The notes under the pieces were generated by a model. It had not been told where the DNA came from, did not search any database, and saw only the letters and a program-made list of their open reading frames with translations. Below, piece after piece: positions 8,780 through 18,417 of a stretch of DNA of 64,000 nt; within the stretch, counting starts at the first letter, position 1; every line of letters starts with the position of its first letter. The translations under genes and the position numbers were made by a program. This DNA is from Desulfobacterium sp. (GTDB lineage: Bacteria; Desulfobacterota; Desulfobacteria; Desulfobacterales; Desulfobacteraceae), in assembly GCA_030145245.1 (NCBI GenBank), contig JAQYWC010000017.1:1-64000 (forward strand), written 5' to 3'.

Positions 8780-9502
8780 ATGAAAAAACAACTCATGTGT
8801 GTCATATCAATTCTTTTAGTTCTCGGATGTTCGACCATGGTGAATGCATATTCTTACTCGGGCGATATCGTAAGCGGCTGGATCAGCCTGGATGTTACGG
8901 AAGGATATCTGTCAGCGTCCCTGACAACCCCTGAAACTCAACCCCTTGTTGTTGATTTTGCTTTTGATCCGGCGCCTTCAGGAGGGGTGATGAGCTACAC
9001 TGCTTCTGCCACCCTTTCCCTTAAGCTGTTAGGGTTTTTCTCTTTTTCTTTTGAGCTGCCGTATACGGCCCTTGGAACCTTTGCCGCTCCTGATCTGTCA
9101 AGCCTTTTAGTGGACGGTGTGACGCCTGCCCATCATGCTGGCAGCAGGAAAATTACAGCAGCATTTGGCGGGTTCTCCCTTACGGATGCGACCCTGGATT
9201 ATGATTATACATTTACACCCGATCAAGGGGTTAATGATCGATATGCCATTGCTATTGATACTTTGACCCTGTCCGGGGGTAATACAAGCCAGGTGCTTTC
9301 CGCTATTGTTGATGGTTTAAACAATTCCGGCCAGGTTCCCTTGCCCGAACCATTGAAAGCGCCTTTTAAAATTCCCGCCTCGGTAAGTGACGGGATGTTT
9401 GATATCCAGGTGGCTGCCCCGGTGCCGGTACCGGCCGCCATCTGGCTCCTGGGGTCAGGGCTCCTGGGCCTTGTCGGCATAAGAAGAAAAGCTAAACGTT
9501 AA
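8780..9502 (+). CDS. PEP-CTERM-type sorted surface protein
   Basis: 240 aa. The N-terminal signal peptide ends near TMVNA; LVLGC within it could also act as a lipobox. The mature part is beta-rich with low complexity and many Ser/Thr. The C-terminus has VPVPAAIWLLGSG, a hydrophobic stretch and the basic tail RRKAKR, a typical VPxPAA...LLGSGLLGL exosortase signal. AAAGGAG precedes the ATG. It is the last gene of the surface cluster and faces the REC-GGDEF gene convergently, 60 bp apart. A GC-rich stretch ending in a run of A lies between them, but I do not see a clean terminator. Confidence 0.85.
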   Translation: MKKQLMCVISILLVLGCSTMVNAYSYSGDIVSGWISLDVTEGYLSASLTTPETQPLVVDFAFDPAPSGGVMSYTASATLSLKLLGFFSFSFELPYTALGTFAAPDLSSLLVDGVTPAHHAGSRKITAAFGGFSLTDATLDYDYTFTPDQGVNDRYAIAIDTLTLSGGNTSQVLSAIVDGLNNSGQVPLPEPLKAPFKIPASVSDGMFDIQVAAPVPVPAAIWLLGSGLLGLVGIRRKAKR

Positions 9503-9562
9503 AACACGGTTTGGGGCGGGTTGGGGTGGCCGGGAAGGTGCCACCTGCCCCCAAAAAAACAA

Positions 9563-10465
9563 CTATATTTGCCATGTCGCCTGGTTTCGCCCTTTTCTCT
9601 TGGCGTTATAGAGCATTTGATCTGCGGTTTCGAACAATTGACGCTCGGTTTGTTCCATGGCAGGTACAAGGGTGGTGCCGCCGATGCTCACCGTCAGCCA
9701 CTGGGATGCGGCAGAACCGGCATGTTCGATGCCAAGTTCCTCAATGGCCTTGCAAATTCTATTGGCAAGGATGACCGCCCCTTTGGCATCGGTTTCCGGC
9801 ATAAGCATGGTAAACTCTTCACCCCCGTAACGGGCGGCAAAATCGGTGGTGCGCTTCAACTCCCGGGTGAGAATGGTGGCAACGGTTTTCAACACCTCAT
9901 CCCCCTGGCCATGGCCGTAGGTGTCATTGTACTGCTTAAAATGATCCACATCCAGAATACCCAGGGAAAGGGGTAGCCCGTTGCGCATGGCCCGCTGCCA
10001 TTCCTGGGTAAACCGTTCCGTAAAACTGCGGTGGTTGGGAATTTCCGTTAAACCGTCCAGCAGGGCGATGCTTTCCAGCAGCTTGCGCTGGCGCACGATC
10101 TTGAGGTGGATTTTGATCCTGGCCAGAACAATGGCCGGCTGAAAGGGTTTGACAATATAATCCACGGCCCCCAGCAGCAGCCCTTTCTCCTCTTCCTCTC
10201 CCCCCCCCAGGGCCGTGATGAAAATCACCGGTATCTCCCGGGTGGTTTGATTCTCTTTCAATGCCTTCAATGTCTGGTAACCGTCCATGCCGGGCATCAT
10301 GATATCGAGAAGAATAAGGTCGGGGGGCTGTTTGCCGGCGCGTTCAAGGGCCTGCTCACCGTTTTTGGCAAGGATCACCGTGTAATCGGTTTTCAGCAGA
10401 TCTGCAAGCACGTTCAGGTTGAAACGCTCATCGTCCACCACGAGAATGCGCTGTTTGTTATTCAT
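9563..10465 (-). CDS. Response regulator with GGDEF domain (diguanylate cyclase, PleD/WspR type)
   Basis: 300 aa. The receiver domain (about 5-122) has Asp in LILLDIMMPGMDG and a conserved Lys in VDYIVKPF. The GGDEF domain (about 135-298) has an intact RYGGEEF signature and DVDHFKQYNDTYGHGQGD. No inhibitory RxxD is clear. The gene begins inside the end of the BvgS-like kinase gene (8-bp overlap), so it is almost certainly that kinase's cognate output. Together they form a periplasmic-ligand to c-di-GMP pathway placed beside the surface-protein cluster. Confidence 0.93.
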   Translation of the reverse strand: MNNKQRILVVDDERFNLNVLADLLKTDYTVILAKNGEQALERAGKQPPDLILLDIMMPGMDGYQTLKALKENQTTREIPVIFITALGGGEEEEKGLLLGAVDYIVKPFQPAIVLARIKIHLKIVRQRKLLESIALLDGLTEIPNHRSFTERFTQEWQRAMRNGLPLSLGILDVDHFKQYNDTYGHGQGDEVLKTVATILTRELKRTTDFAARYGGEEFTMLMPETDAKGAVILANRICKAIEELGIEHAGSAASQWLTVSIGGTTLVPAMEQTERQLFETADQMLYNAKRKGRNQATWQI

Positions 10466-13400
10466 CTTCTTTTTCCTGTGATGGTTCCAGGCCCAATGTT
10501 TTTTTAAGGATTCCCAGGGTGTTCAGGGCCTGGTCAAAATCGAGCTGCTCGATCTGTTCGATCAGGGTCGCCACCGTGTCGGCTGTTTCCGCCTGGGTCA
10601 GGGTTTTCCGTATGTGGGGAATCAGGTCTTCGGCTTCACAATTGCCCTCTTCCAGAAAAGGGGTCAACTGTTCCGTGAGTTCCGTGGCCCGGATGATGGA
10701 GAATTGTTCGGGAGCCGGGGGCCGGGCTTGCCCGCCTGCCAGCGCCAGGGGGCGAAGTTCTTCAAGCACCCCATGGAGGGACCGGGAAAAGGCCGGGAAA
10801 GCCGTTCCTGTTTTTTCCGGATCTCCTGCCAGGAGGGGTACTTCAAGATCTGCGGCCGTGGCGGAGAGAAGGGATGCGCCGATGTTGCCGGCAACCCCCT
10901 TGACCGTATGAACGTACCTTAATACCCTGGTGTGATCTCCCTGGGCCAGGACCTTTTCCATTTCATCCCCGGTTTGGCAGTAATCATTGTAAAAGTCCAT
11001 GAGCAGCTTTTTGTACAGCTGTTTGTTTCCCCCCACTTTTTTGACTCCCTGGACAGCATCGACAGTGGTGAGACGGGGCAGGGCGTCGTCGGTTTCAACC
11101 CTTTGTTCACGGGCATTTGCCAGGGAGCGGTGGCCGGGTTTGATCCATCGTAACAAGGCGTTCATCAGTTCATCCGGGTCGATGGGTTTGGTCACATGGT
11201 CATTCATGCCGGCAGACATGCTTTTCTCCCGGTCTCCGGCAATGGCATGGGCGGTCATGGCAACGATGGGCAGGTGGGCATATTCCGGCAGGCTTCGGAT
11301 TCTCCGGGTTGCCTCCAGCCCGTCAAGCTCCGGCATCTGGATGTCCATGAAGACCATGTCATACTCTTTTTCAGCCATGGCGGCAATGGCCTGGAGGCCG
11401 TTTTTTGCCGTATCCACCCGGAGCCCGGCCTGGGTCAGGAATTCCCTGGCCACCTGCCGGTTGATGGCGTTGTCCTCCACCACCAGCACCCGGGCACCGG
11501 CAATGGCCGTCAGTTGTTTCTGCTGGGGGACGTAATCTTGCCGTTTCTTCCTTCGTTCCCAGTTCTCCCGGTTGAAAATCATGGTGATGGCATCGAATAG
11601 CAGGGACTGGTTCACCGGTTTGGTGATGAAGCCGTCAATGCCGGATTCCATGGCATCGCTTTTCACTTCCTCCTGGTCGTAGGCTGTCACCATGAGAATG
11701 GCCGGTGTCCGGGGCGGGGGCTGCTGGCGCTTGATCCGGCGCAGGGTCTCAATGCCGTCAATTCCGGGCATCTTCCAGTCCAGCACCACCAGGTCGAAAT
11801 AGTTGCCGTTGGCGGCGGCATCTGCAATGTGTTGAAGGGCTGCTTCTCCCGAGGCCACCCCTGCCACATCAAATGACAGGGAGGTCAGCATGGTGCAGAG
11901 TACCTCCCGGGCTGCATCGTTGTCATCCACCACCAGCACCTTGATTCCCATGAGATCGGCTGTGGGAAGGGGGATTGGGAGGGTTTGCTCCTTGCCCTGG
12001 GCAAACACCGCCGTGAATGTAAACGAGCTGCCCTGTCCCGGCTTGCTCTCGATCCGGATGGTGCCGCCCATGATTTCCACCAGATGCCTGGAGATCGACA
12101 GTCCAAGCCCTGTGCCGCCGAATTTGCGGGTGGTGGATTCATCGGCCTGGGTAAAGGGCTGGAACAGGGAATTGACCTGCTCTTCGGAGAGCCCGATACC
12201 CGTATCGGTCACGGAAAAGCAGAGGGTCACCTCGGTTTGGGTTATTTGCCGGACCTTTACATCGATGATGATCTCCCCCTGTTCGGTGAATTTCACGGCA
12301 TTGCCGGCCAGGTTGATCAATACCTGGCCCAGGCGCAGGGGATCGCCCACAAGGTTCATGGGAACATCCGGGGCGGTGGAGAAGACGAGCTCCAGGCCCT
12401 TTCTTTCCGCCTTGAAAGCCACCATGCCGGCCATGGATTCAAAGACCTCATCCAGATTAAACTCGATGGATTCCAGGGAGAGCTTGCCGGCTTCCACCTT
12501 GGAAAAATCGAGGATATCGTTGATGATGTTCAGCAGGGAATCGGCCGAGGATTTGATCTTTTGGATATAATCTGTCTGCTTGGGCGTTAGCTCGGTCCTG
12601 AGGGCCAGGTGGGCCATGCCGATCACGGCGTTCATGGGGGTGCGGATCTCATGGCTCATCCGGGCCAGAAAATTGCTCTTGGCCTGGTTGGCCGCCCAGG
12701 TTGCCTCTTCCACCGCTTTTCGTTCCCGGATGTCGATGATGATGCCCCGGACCCCGGTAATTTCCCCGTTTTGAAAGATGGGGGTGGAATAGCTGATCAC
12801 CGGTATCTTTTCACCGTTGGCGGTATAGAAATCGTATTCGCTGGGCAGCTGTTTTTTTTCAGCGATGAGCCGGGCAAAATCTTCACGGGCCCTGGACTGA
12901 TCTTCCGGGGAGAGAAAATCCAGGATATTCCGGGTGCCCAGGTCTTCTTTCGTATGACCGGACAGTTGATACCCGAATTCATTGGCATAGGTGACGGTCC
13001 CTTTGGCGTCGGCCTCATAAATCATCTGGGGCAAAAGATCGGCCAGGTCCTTGAACCGCTTTTTGCTCTGGCGCAGGGCGGATTCCACCTGACGGCGTTC
13101 TTCAATTTCACGGCCCAGGCTCCGGTTGATCAGGGTCAGTTTCCGGTTCCAGAACAGGATCACTCCGCCAACCAGGATAAATCCGGCCAGGACTTTCCAC
13201 AGCCATTCGTATTGGCCCCCCTTTTCGTAATGGATATCCAGCCATCTGCTGTAGATGGCCCGGTGCTCCTGTTCGTCCAGGGAGGCCAGCGTCTTGTTGA
13301 TGATGGAGAGGGCTAACGGATATTGGGGGTCGATGCCGATCCTGTGGGCAAACTGGAATTCGGTGGCGCCGGCGATTTTCAGGTTTGTCATGCCCAGTTT

Positions 13401-14117
13401 CTGGAGGTTTTCAATGGCCACGGCCATGTGCCCCACAAAGGCGAACACCTCACCGTTTGAAACCTTGATAAGCGCCTCCGGCACATCGCCGGTCTGCACG
13501 GTGGTGATTTCCGGGTAATTGCTGGTGAGAAAATGGTAGCTGGTATACCCCCTGCCCACGGCCACCTTTTCTCCGTTTAACCGGGAGGTGTTCTGGATAA
13601 AGGGAATATCCTCCCGGGTGACGATGACAAGGGGAAAGGTGGTGAACGGCTCGGACAGGAGGATTTTTCGACCCACGATATCCTCCAGGCCCAGGGCCGG
13701 GACCATATCGATCTCTCTGTCCGCATATTTCTGGAGAACGTGGGCCCAGGTGGCGCTGTATTGAAATGAAAATTTAAGCCCGCTGCGTTGGGAGATGATC
13801 TTTAAATAATCGGCGATGATGCCGTCAAATCCTTTGGCATTATCCACAATGGAGAGGGGTTCCCAGTTGACTTCGCTGAAGACCAGGGGCTTATGAATAG
13901 CGATAAACGCTTTTTCCTCAGGGGTGAGGGAGATCCCTGTTGCCGTGCTGTTTCCCGGGTTTGCCTTTTTCGGCGGATCTGCGGTTGCGCCCTGGGGGCA
14001 CAGGAAAAAAAACAAAAGGATGACACAGAAGACCATTGATCCCGGGCGCACCTTTGGGAACGCTTTGCATCTGATTGGGTTTTGTTCTTTTGTCTGGGTG
14101 AAAAGTTCCGAAGCCAT
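10458..14117 (-). CDS. BvgS/EvgS-like hybrid sensor kinase with periplasmic binding domain
   Basis: About 1219 aa. The order is: N-terminal membrane/signal segment ([17 protein letters not shown]), a family-3 solute-binding domain in the periplasm (about 50-300), a membrane segment (about 310-330, [19 protein letters not shown]), PAS (about 355-475), HisKA ([14 protein letters not shown]), HATPase ([10 protein letters not shown]), two receivers ([12 protein letters not shown] and [12 protein letters not shown]) and Hpt (His in [10 protein letters not shown]). I place the start at ATG 14117, with GGGAG just upstream; a TTG at 14129 and an ATG at 14036 in the same frame are alternatives. Family knowledge suggests the binding domain senses a small amino acid-like ligand. 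Its gene overlaps the REC-GGDEF gene. Confidence 0.92.
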   Translation of the reverse strand: MASELFTQTKEQNPIRCKAFPKVRPGSMVFCVILLFFFLCPQGATADPPKKANPGNSTATGISLTPEEKAFIAIHKPLVFSEVNWEPLSIVDNAKGFDGIIADYLKIISQRSGLKFSFQYSATWAHVLQKYADREIDMVPALGLEDIVGRKILLSEPFTTFPLVIVTREDIPFIQNTSRLNGEKVAVGRGYTSYHFLTSNYPEITTVQTGDVPEALIKVSNGEVFAFVGHMAVAIENLQKLGMTNLKIAGATEFQFAHRIGIDPQYPLALSIINKTLASLDEQEHRAIYSRWLDIHYEKGGQYEWLWKVLAGFILVGGVILFWNRKLTLINRSLGREIEERRQVESALRQSKKRFKDLADLLPQMIYEADAKGTVTYANEFGYQLSGHTKEDLGTRNILDFLSPEDQSRAREDFARLIAEKKQLPSEYDFYTANGEKIPVISYSTPIFQNGEITGVRGIIIDIRERKAVEEATWAANQAKSNFLARMSHEIRTPMNAVIGMAHLALRTELTPKQTDYIQKIKSSADSLLNIINDILDFSKVEAGKLSLESIEFNLDEVFESMAGMVAFKAERKGLELVFSTAPDVPMNLVGDPLRLGQVLINLAGNAVKFTEQGEIIIDVKVRQITQTEVTLCFSVTDTGIGLSEEQVNSLFQPFTQADESTTRKFGGTGLGLSISRHLVEIMGGTIRIESKPGQGSSFTFTAVFAQGKEQTLPIPLPTADLMGIKVLVVDDNDAAREVLCTMLTSLSFDVAGVASGEAALQHIADAAANGNYFDLVVLDWKMPGIDGIETLRRIKRQQPPPRTPAILMVTAYDQEEVKSDAMESGIDGFITKPVNQSLLFDAITMIFNRENWERRKKRQDYVPQQKQLTAIAGARVLVVEDNAINRQVAREFLTQAGLRVDTAKNGLQAIAAMAEKEYDMVFMDIQMPELDGLEATRRIRSLPEYAHLPIVAMTAHAIAGDREKSMSAGMNDHVTKPIDPDELMNALLRWIKPGHRSLANAREQRVETDDALPRLTTVDAVQGVKKVGGNKQLYKKLLMDFYNDYCQTGDEMEKVLAQGDHTRVLRYVHTVKGVAGNIGASLLSATAADLEVPLLAGDPEKTGTAFPAFSRSLHGVLEELRPLALAGGQARPPAPEQFSIIRATELTEQLTPFLEEGNCEAEDLIPHIRKTLTQAETADTVATLIEQIEQLDFDQALNTLGILKKTLGLEPSQEKEDE

Positions 14118-14170
14118 GACTCCCGGCAAAAAGGTTTTACTTGTAGAAATTCGCGATCAATTACATTTAT

Positions 14171-14185
14171 ACTTGTATAACAAGT
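14171..14185. promoter_or_regulatory. Short inverted repeat between divergent kinase genes
   Basis: ACTTGT-ATA-ACAAGT is a perfect 6-bp-arm inverted repeat in the 196-bp space between the BvgS-like gene (minus) and the GlrK-like gene (plus). Its position suits an operator, but no regulator is linked to it. Confidence 0.35.
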
Positions 14186-14313
14186 GCTCTGTTGGGTGTC
14201 AATCTCAAACAGGGGCCCGGCCCTTGCCGTGTCTGCCACAGCAGCCCTTTTCCCGGTTTTGAAATTTAATGGTTTGATGCCAAAGGCGGATACTGGTAAA
14301 GTCTTTCTTCAAT

Positions 14314-15765
14314 ATGGAAATTCACAAGGATAAAAAACATAAATGGCCGGGGCTGAAGCCCGGGATCACAAGAAAGCTGTCCACCCTGTTCCTGTTCTTC
14401 ATCCTGATCTTCTACGGAACCCTGGTGGTTCTGTTTCTGGATGTTCAGCAGATGATGAAGACCTCGGAACAGATTGTGGGGGTCAACAACCGGATTTCGG
14501 AATTGTCAACATCCATGCAGGAGAGCCTTTTGTCCATGGATGTGAATGATAAGAAGTACCGGCTCCTTGGAAAGGAGATGTACCGGGACTATTTTGAATC
14601 GGCCAGAACGGATTTTGAAGCCGCCCTCAAAGGGATTGTCGGCCTTGATTCCCCCGGTTACAGGCTTTCCAAAAGGTGGAATGGGATCCAGCGAAACTAT
14701 GTGGCCCATCTCAAGGATGCCCGGCTGGAACTTCAGGGGGGGGCCTGGGCAGGGGAAGAGACATTGAATGGCTGGATACGGGATCTTGCGGAGGCAAGGC
14801 TTGAAAATGAAAAAGAGATAGAAAATGCCCTCATCACCATCAATGCCCGGAGCAAGGAGAGCCTGAAGAAAGGACTTCTGGGCCTTGGACTCTCGGTTTT
14901 GATGGCCGTTCTGGGGGTGGTGGTGGTTTCCAGGTCCATGCTGACCCCGTTAAAGGCATTGACCCGGGGGGTGAAGATCCTGCCTGGCAATAAAACCGCT
15001 GCCATGGTAGAAACAAACGCAAGGGATGAATTTGGCGAACTTGCGGCGGCCTTCAATGAAATGAGCCGGCAGTTGAAAGAGGAGGAGGATCTCAGGTCTG
15101 ATTTTATTGCAAGCTTGAGCCATGAAATAAGAACCCCCCTCTCCTCCATCCGGGAATCGGTCAACATGATCATGGAAGAGGTGCTGGGACCTGTGAATCA
15201 GAAACAGCGGAAATTCCTTCATATTGCCGACTCCGAGATCGCCAGGATAAGCGACCTTTTTGATCACCTTCTTCACCTGTCCCGGCTGGAATCCAGGGTG
15301 CAGCAGGTGCGGTTCCTGGCTGTCGACCCCAACCGGCTGATCCGGGATGCCGCAGATATCCTGGTGCCAAAGGCTGAGAAAAAAGAGATCCGCCTCAATC
15401 TCCATGCCATGGCGGAACCGCCCATGGTGATGGGAGGAGAAAAGGAGATTCTCCAGGTGCTTCTTAATATCATTGGAAACGCCATAAAATTTTCGTATAA
15501 GGGCGGCACCATCGATATCTCTACCATGGCAGACCATGGGGCGGTCATGTTCAGAATCGCGGATAACGGACCCGGCATTCCAGAAGGGGAAGAGGCGTTG
15601 ATCTTTAATAAATACTATCGATCCCGGGAGATCAGGAATCACATGGACGGAGTGGGCCTTGGGTTGAATATCTCCCGGAAAATCGTGGAGTTTCACCATG
15701 GAAAAATCTGGATGGAAAATCATCCGGATAAGGGATGCTCCTTTTACTTTACCCTGCCCTGCTGA
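14314..15765 (+). CDS. GlrK/QseE-like sensor histidine kinase
   Basis: 483 aa. Two membrane segments (about 21-43 and 188-210) enclose a helical periplasmic sensor of about 140 residues. HAMP follows (about 205-258), then HisKA with SLSHEIRTPLSS and HATPase with NIIGNAIKF, DNGPGIPEG and GVGLGLNIS. There is no receiver. The next two genes encode a lipoprotein and a sigma-54-type response regulator, the same three-part arrangement as glrK-qseG-glrR (qseE-qseG-qseF) of enterobacteria, which supports the assignment. The Shine-Dalgarno before the ATG is weak. Sequence similarity to GlrK itself was judged only by layout, length and motifs. Confidence 0.85.
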   Translation: MEIHKDKKHKWPGLKPGITRKLSTLFLFFILIFYGTLVVLFLDVQQMMKTSEQIVGVNNRISELSTSMQESLLSMDVNDKKYRLLGKEMYRDYFESARTDFEAALKGIVGLDSPGYRLSKRWNGIQRNYVAHLKDARLELQGGAWAGEETLNGWIRDLAEARLENEKEIENALITINARSKESLKKGLLGLGLSVLMAVLGVVVVSRSMLTPLKALTRGVKILPGNKTAAMVETNARDEFGELAAAFNEMSRQLKEEEDLRSDFIASLSHEIRTPLSSIRESVNMIMEEVLGPVNQKQRKFLHIADSEIARISDLFDHLLHLSRLESRVQQVRFLAVDPNRLIRDAADILVPKAEKKEIRLNLHAMAEPPMVMGGEKEILQVLLNIIGNAIKFSYKGGTIDISTMADHGAVMFRIADNGPGIPEGEEALIFNKYYRSREIRNHMDGVGLGLNISRKIVEFHHGKIWMENHPDKGCSFYFTLPC

Positions 15766-15785
15766 GGGGCAACAATCAGGTATGG

Positions 15786-16394
15786 ATGAGAATGTCCGGA
15801 AATAGCGTAATATCCAATGTGTGGGGGAAACTGCTCCTTGTGATTCCCGGGTGCTGGCTTCTTTTGGGGTGCCACCTCATGGCGGTTCCCGGAAGCGTTG
15901 GAATGGACCAAGAGGCCCTGAAAGAGGCGGAAACCGCCTTTTTTCAGGAACAATACAACCGGGCAGGCCTGAAGTTTCAGGGGATATACGACAAGAGCCG
16001 GGACCCAAGGGTCAAAAACGCGGCGTTTCTCGGTCTCATCTGCACCGATCTTATGACGGCAGAAAACCAGACAGCGTTTCAACGGTCCCTGACCTTGCTG
16101 AACGGCTGGGAAGCCCTGGACCGGCCGGGTTCCCATGTTGAAAACCCGGCGCTCATGGTGCGGGTTCTTGAACGGTTGGTACGGGAGACCCGAACCGAGG
16201 CCGATGGCAAGTCCCGGGAAATGAGGACGATGACCCGGACCCACCAGAAAGAGATGGAAAAGATGGCATCGGTCCAAAAAGAACTCCAGGCCAAAATCCT
16301 TCGCCTTAACGCCATGATGGAAACCCTCCGTCATCAAATCTCTGAGCTTGAGGCCATCGACCAGGAGTTCCAGGAAAAAAGGAAACCTTTATGA
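15786..16394 (+). CDS. QseG-like outer-membrane lipoprotein
   Basis: About 202 aa from ATG 15786; an in-frame upstream start at 15735 would overlap the kinase gene and would put 17 extra residues before the signal sequence. The signal sequence ends in a lipobox (LLLGC). The mature part is helical, with a long coiled coil near the C-terminus (about 130-195, rich in Glu, Lys, Met). It sits between kinase and regulator as QseG does in enterobacteria, where it helps the kinase sense the envelope. It overlaps the next gene by ATGA. A tetratricopeptide-like helical repeat is possible in the middle part. Confidence 0.72.
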   Translation: MRMSGNSVISNVWGKLLLVIPGCWLLLGCHLMAVPGSVGMDQEALKEAETAFFQEQYNRAGLKFQGIYDKSRDPRVKNAAFLGLICTDLMTAENQTAFQRSLTLLNGWEALDRPGSHVENPALMVRVLERLVRETRTEADGKSREMRTMTRTHQKEMEKMASVQKELQAKILRLNAMMETLRHQISELEAIDQEFQEKRKPL

Positions 16395-17713
16395 ATCCAA
16401 GGATTCTGATCGTAGACGACGATCCCAATATTCTCGAGGTCCTGGATGCCAGGCTCACAGCCTCAAGCTTTCGTGTGTTAAAGAGCTGTGACGCGCCTTC
16501 GGCCCTGGATCTTCTTAAAAAACATAAGGTGGATCTCATGATTTCCGACATGAAGATGCCGGATATGGGAGGCATGGATCTTTTCAGCCGGGTCCGGAGC
16601 TTCCTGCCCGAGCTTCCGGTGATCTTCCTCACCGCCTACGGCACCATTCCCGATGCGGTGGATGCGGTGAAAGCCGGCGCTGTGGACTATATCACAAAGC
16701 CCTTTAACGGGAAGGATCTCATCAAGAAGATCAACCGGATCATCGGGCTGGACAAAGGCGAGGACCCGGGGGGCGCGGAAGACGATTTCTACTGGGGAAA
16801 AAGCCCGGTGATGAAGGAGCTCTACGAGAAGATCCGAAAGGTGGCCCCAAGCCAGGCCAGTGTGCTGATCCTGGGGGAAAGCGGCGTGGGAAAGGAGCGC
16901 ATTGCCAGGTTTGTCCATGACTTCAGCCCAAGATGTGACCAGCCCTATGTGGTGGTTGACTGTGGTTCCACCCCGGTGGGCATCCTGGAAAGCGAACTTT
17001 TCGGCCACCTGAAAGGTTCCTTTACCCATGCCGTCCAGGACAAGACCGGCCTCATGGAGGCCGCAGACAAGGGCTCCCTGTTCCTGGACGAGATCGGGAA
17101 TATCTCCCCGGAGATGCAGAGCAGGCTGTTGAGGTTCCTGGAGGACAAAAAGATAAGGCGGGTGGGGGCCATCAAGGAGAAGTGCGTGGACTGCAGGGTC
17201 ATCTCGGCAACCAATGCCGACCTTGCCGCTGATATCGAAGCCGGGACCTTTCGCCAGGATCTCTACTACCGCTTGCGGGTGGTGCCCCTGAACGTGCCGC
17301 CCTTGCGGGAACGCAAAGAGGATATTCCGGAACTGGCCCGGTTTTTTGCGGATAGATACACCCGGGAAAACAAACTTTTGCCCATTGAACTGCCCGGGGA
17401 GACCCTGGACTGGCTTAAAAACTATCCCTGGCCCGGCAATATCAGGGAGCTGAAGAACTCCCTTGAAGCCGGAATTATCCTCTGCAGAAACAACCGGCTG
17501 ACCCCCGGGGATCTTCAATTGGAACCCGTTTCCGGCTCCCTGGACACCGAGACGCCCCTCTCCATCCAGGGGAGTGAAAAAGAGACCATCATCAGGGCCC
17601 TGAAAAAGAGCAGGGGGGTTCAGAAGAGAGCGGCTGAACTTCTGGAGATCAGCAGGCGGGCCATCCATTATAAGATCAAGAAATACGGGATTGACGCCTC
17701 GGCCTACAAGTAG
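16391..17713 (+). CDS. GlrR-like sigma-54-type response regulator with altered GAFTGA loop
   Basis: 440 aa. The receiver (about 3-120) has Asp in LMISDMKMPDMGG. The AAA+ domain (about 140-370) has Walker A GESGVGKE, Walker B SLFLDEIGN and the arginine-finger region. A Fis-type helix-turn-helix is at the end (about 400-435, KKSRGVQKRAAELLEISRRAIHYKIKKYG). The sigma-54-contacting loop, normally GAFTGA, reads GSFTHA here (near residue 214). In known activators changes at this loop often abolish contact with RNA polymerase, so this protein may activate poorly or act differently. It is the last gene of the glrK-qseG-glrR-like operon. Confidence 0.88.
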   Translation: MNPRILIVDDDPNILEVLDARLTASSFRVLKSCDAPSALDLLKKHKVDLMISDMKMPDMGGMDLFSRVRSFLPELPVIFLTAYGTIPDAVDAVKAGAVDYITKPFNGKDLIKKINRIIGLDKGEDPGGAEDDFYWGKSPVMKELYEKIRKVAPSQASVLILGESGVGKERIARFVHDFSPRCDQPYVVVDCGSTPVGILESELFGHLKGSFTHAVQDKTGLMEAADKGSLFLDEIGNISPEMQSRLLRFLEDKKIRRVGAIKEKCVDCRVISATNADLAADIEAGTFRQDLYYRLRVVPLNVPPLRERKEDIPELARFFADRYTRENKLLPIELPGETLDWLKNYPWPGNIRELKNSLEAGIILCRNNRLTPGDLQLEPVSGSLDTETPLSIQGSEKETIIRALKKSRGVQKRAAELLEISRRAIHYKIKKYGIDASAYK

Positions 17714-17777
17714 AAAAGAGGGGGGAACGCCCGGAACAGAGCCGCTCCTCCCCTCGTGCGTACTTGTTCTCATCCAT

Positions 17778-18101
17778 CTAACTGATGAGTTCAGCCTTTT
17801 CAACAACAATGGTATCTATGGTTTCGCCCTTTAAGAGCGTACCTGTGATGGTCACCTTTTTTCCGACAATCTTTTCAAGGCCCGAACCGCCCAGAATGTA
17901 GGTCTTCTCGTCGGTGCTCAGGATGATCTGTTCGCCGGCCTTGTTGACCATGCCTGTGAACGTCTGTTGGGTTTCAGCGGCAATGGTTTTTCCCGCAACC
18001 GCCGGCTCCGCATCCTTGGCCGGTTTTACGTCACCCGCAGTGGCAGTCGTTCCCATTCCAATAATTCCAGCAACCATCAGTACAGCAAATGTCTTTTTCA
18101 T
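17778..18101 (-). CDS. Small secreted protein, probably OB-fold
   Basis: 107 aa. A signal peptide (about 1-22, TTATA) is followed by an acidic, Ala-rich linker and a C-terminal beta-rich domain (about 45-107: TFTGMVNKAGEQIILSTDEKTYILGG... KKVTITGTLLKGETI). The pattern fits small periplasmic OB-fold proteins, but I do not recognise a named family. AAGGAGA lies before the ATG. It faces the sigma-54-type regulator gene convergently. Confidence 0.7.
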   Translation of the reverse strand: MKKTFAVLMVAGIIGMGTTATAGDVKPAKDAEPAVAGKTIAAETQQTFTGMVNKAGEQIILSTDEKTYILGGSGLEKIVGKKVTITGTLLKGETIDTIVVEKAELIS

Positions 18102-18302
18102 GGGGAATCTCCTTTTTTATGTCTGGTTATTAAATCCATAAATAGTGGCTGGGCTTCTCCCGGGCAGCGAAAATCAAATGCGGCCGGAAGGAAACCCACA
18201 GTTGGGCTGTTATTCATGTCCAACAATGCTATATGGATAGCAAAGCCCGTGCCAGTGTGTTAACCTGCTGGTTTCTATGGGGATTGTTTTTTGGGGGAAC
18301 GG

Positions 18303-18396
18303 GGGTGCGCACCTGGAAGTTACGAAATCTGCGCACCCGGTTACGGAAGGTGCACCCGGGAAAGGGATGAAGCGGAAAGACTCCTTCCGCTTCATC
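18303..18396. terminator. Two stem-loops between envelope-protein genes
   Basis: The first has arms GGGTGCGCA (18303-18311) and TGCGCACCC (18330-18338). The second has 12-bp perfect arms GATGAAGCGGAA (18366-18377) and TTCCGCTTCATC (18385-18396) with a 7-base loop. They lie just downstream of the repeat lipoprotein gene on the minus strand, where a terminator is expected, but the U-tract is poor. They could stabilise or attenuate the transcript instead. Confidence 0.5.
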
Positions 18397-18417
18397 CTGA
18401 ATCATCGCCTTTTCATA

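Noticed and set aside
9517-9562. Terminator between the PEP-CTERM gene and the REC-GGDEF gene
   Set aside because: Only a 6-bp stem (GGTGGC/GCCACC) is seen, and no U-tract follows in either direction.
16478-17809. 443-residue open frame on the minus strand
   Set aside because: Opposite the sigma-54-type regulator gene with intact motifs; no domain is seen in it.
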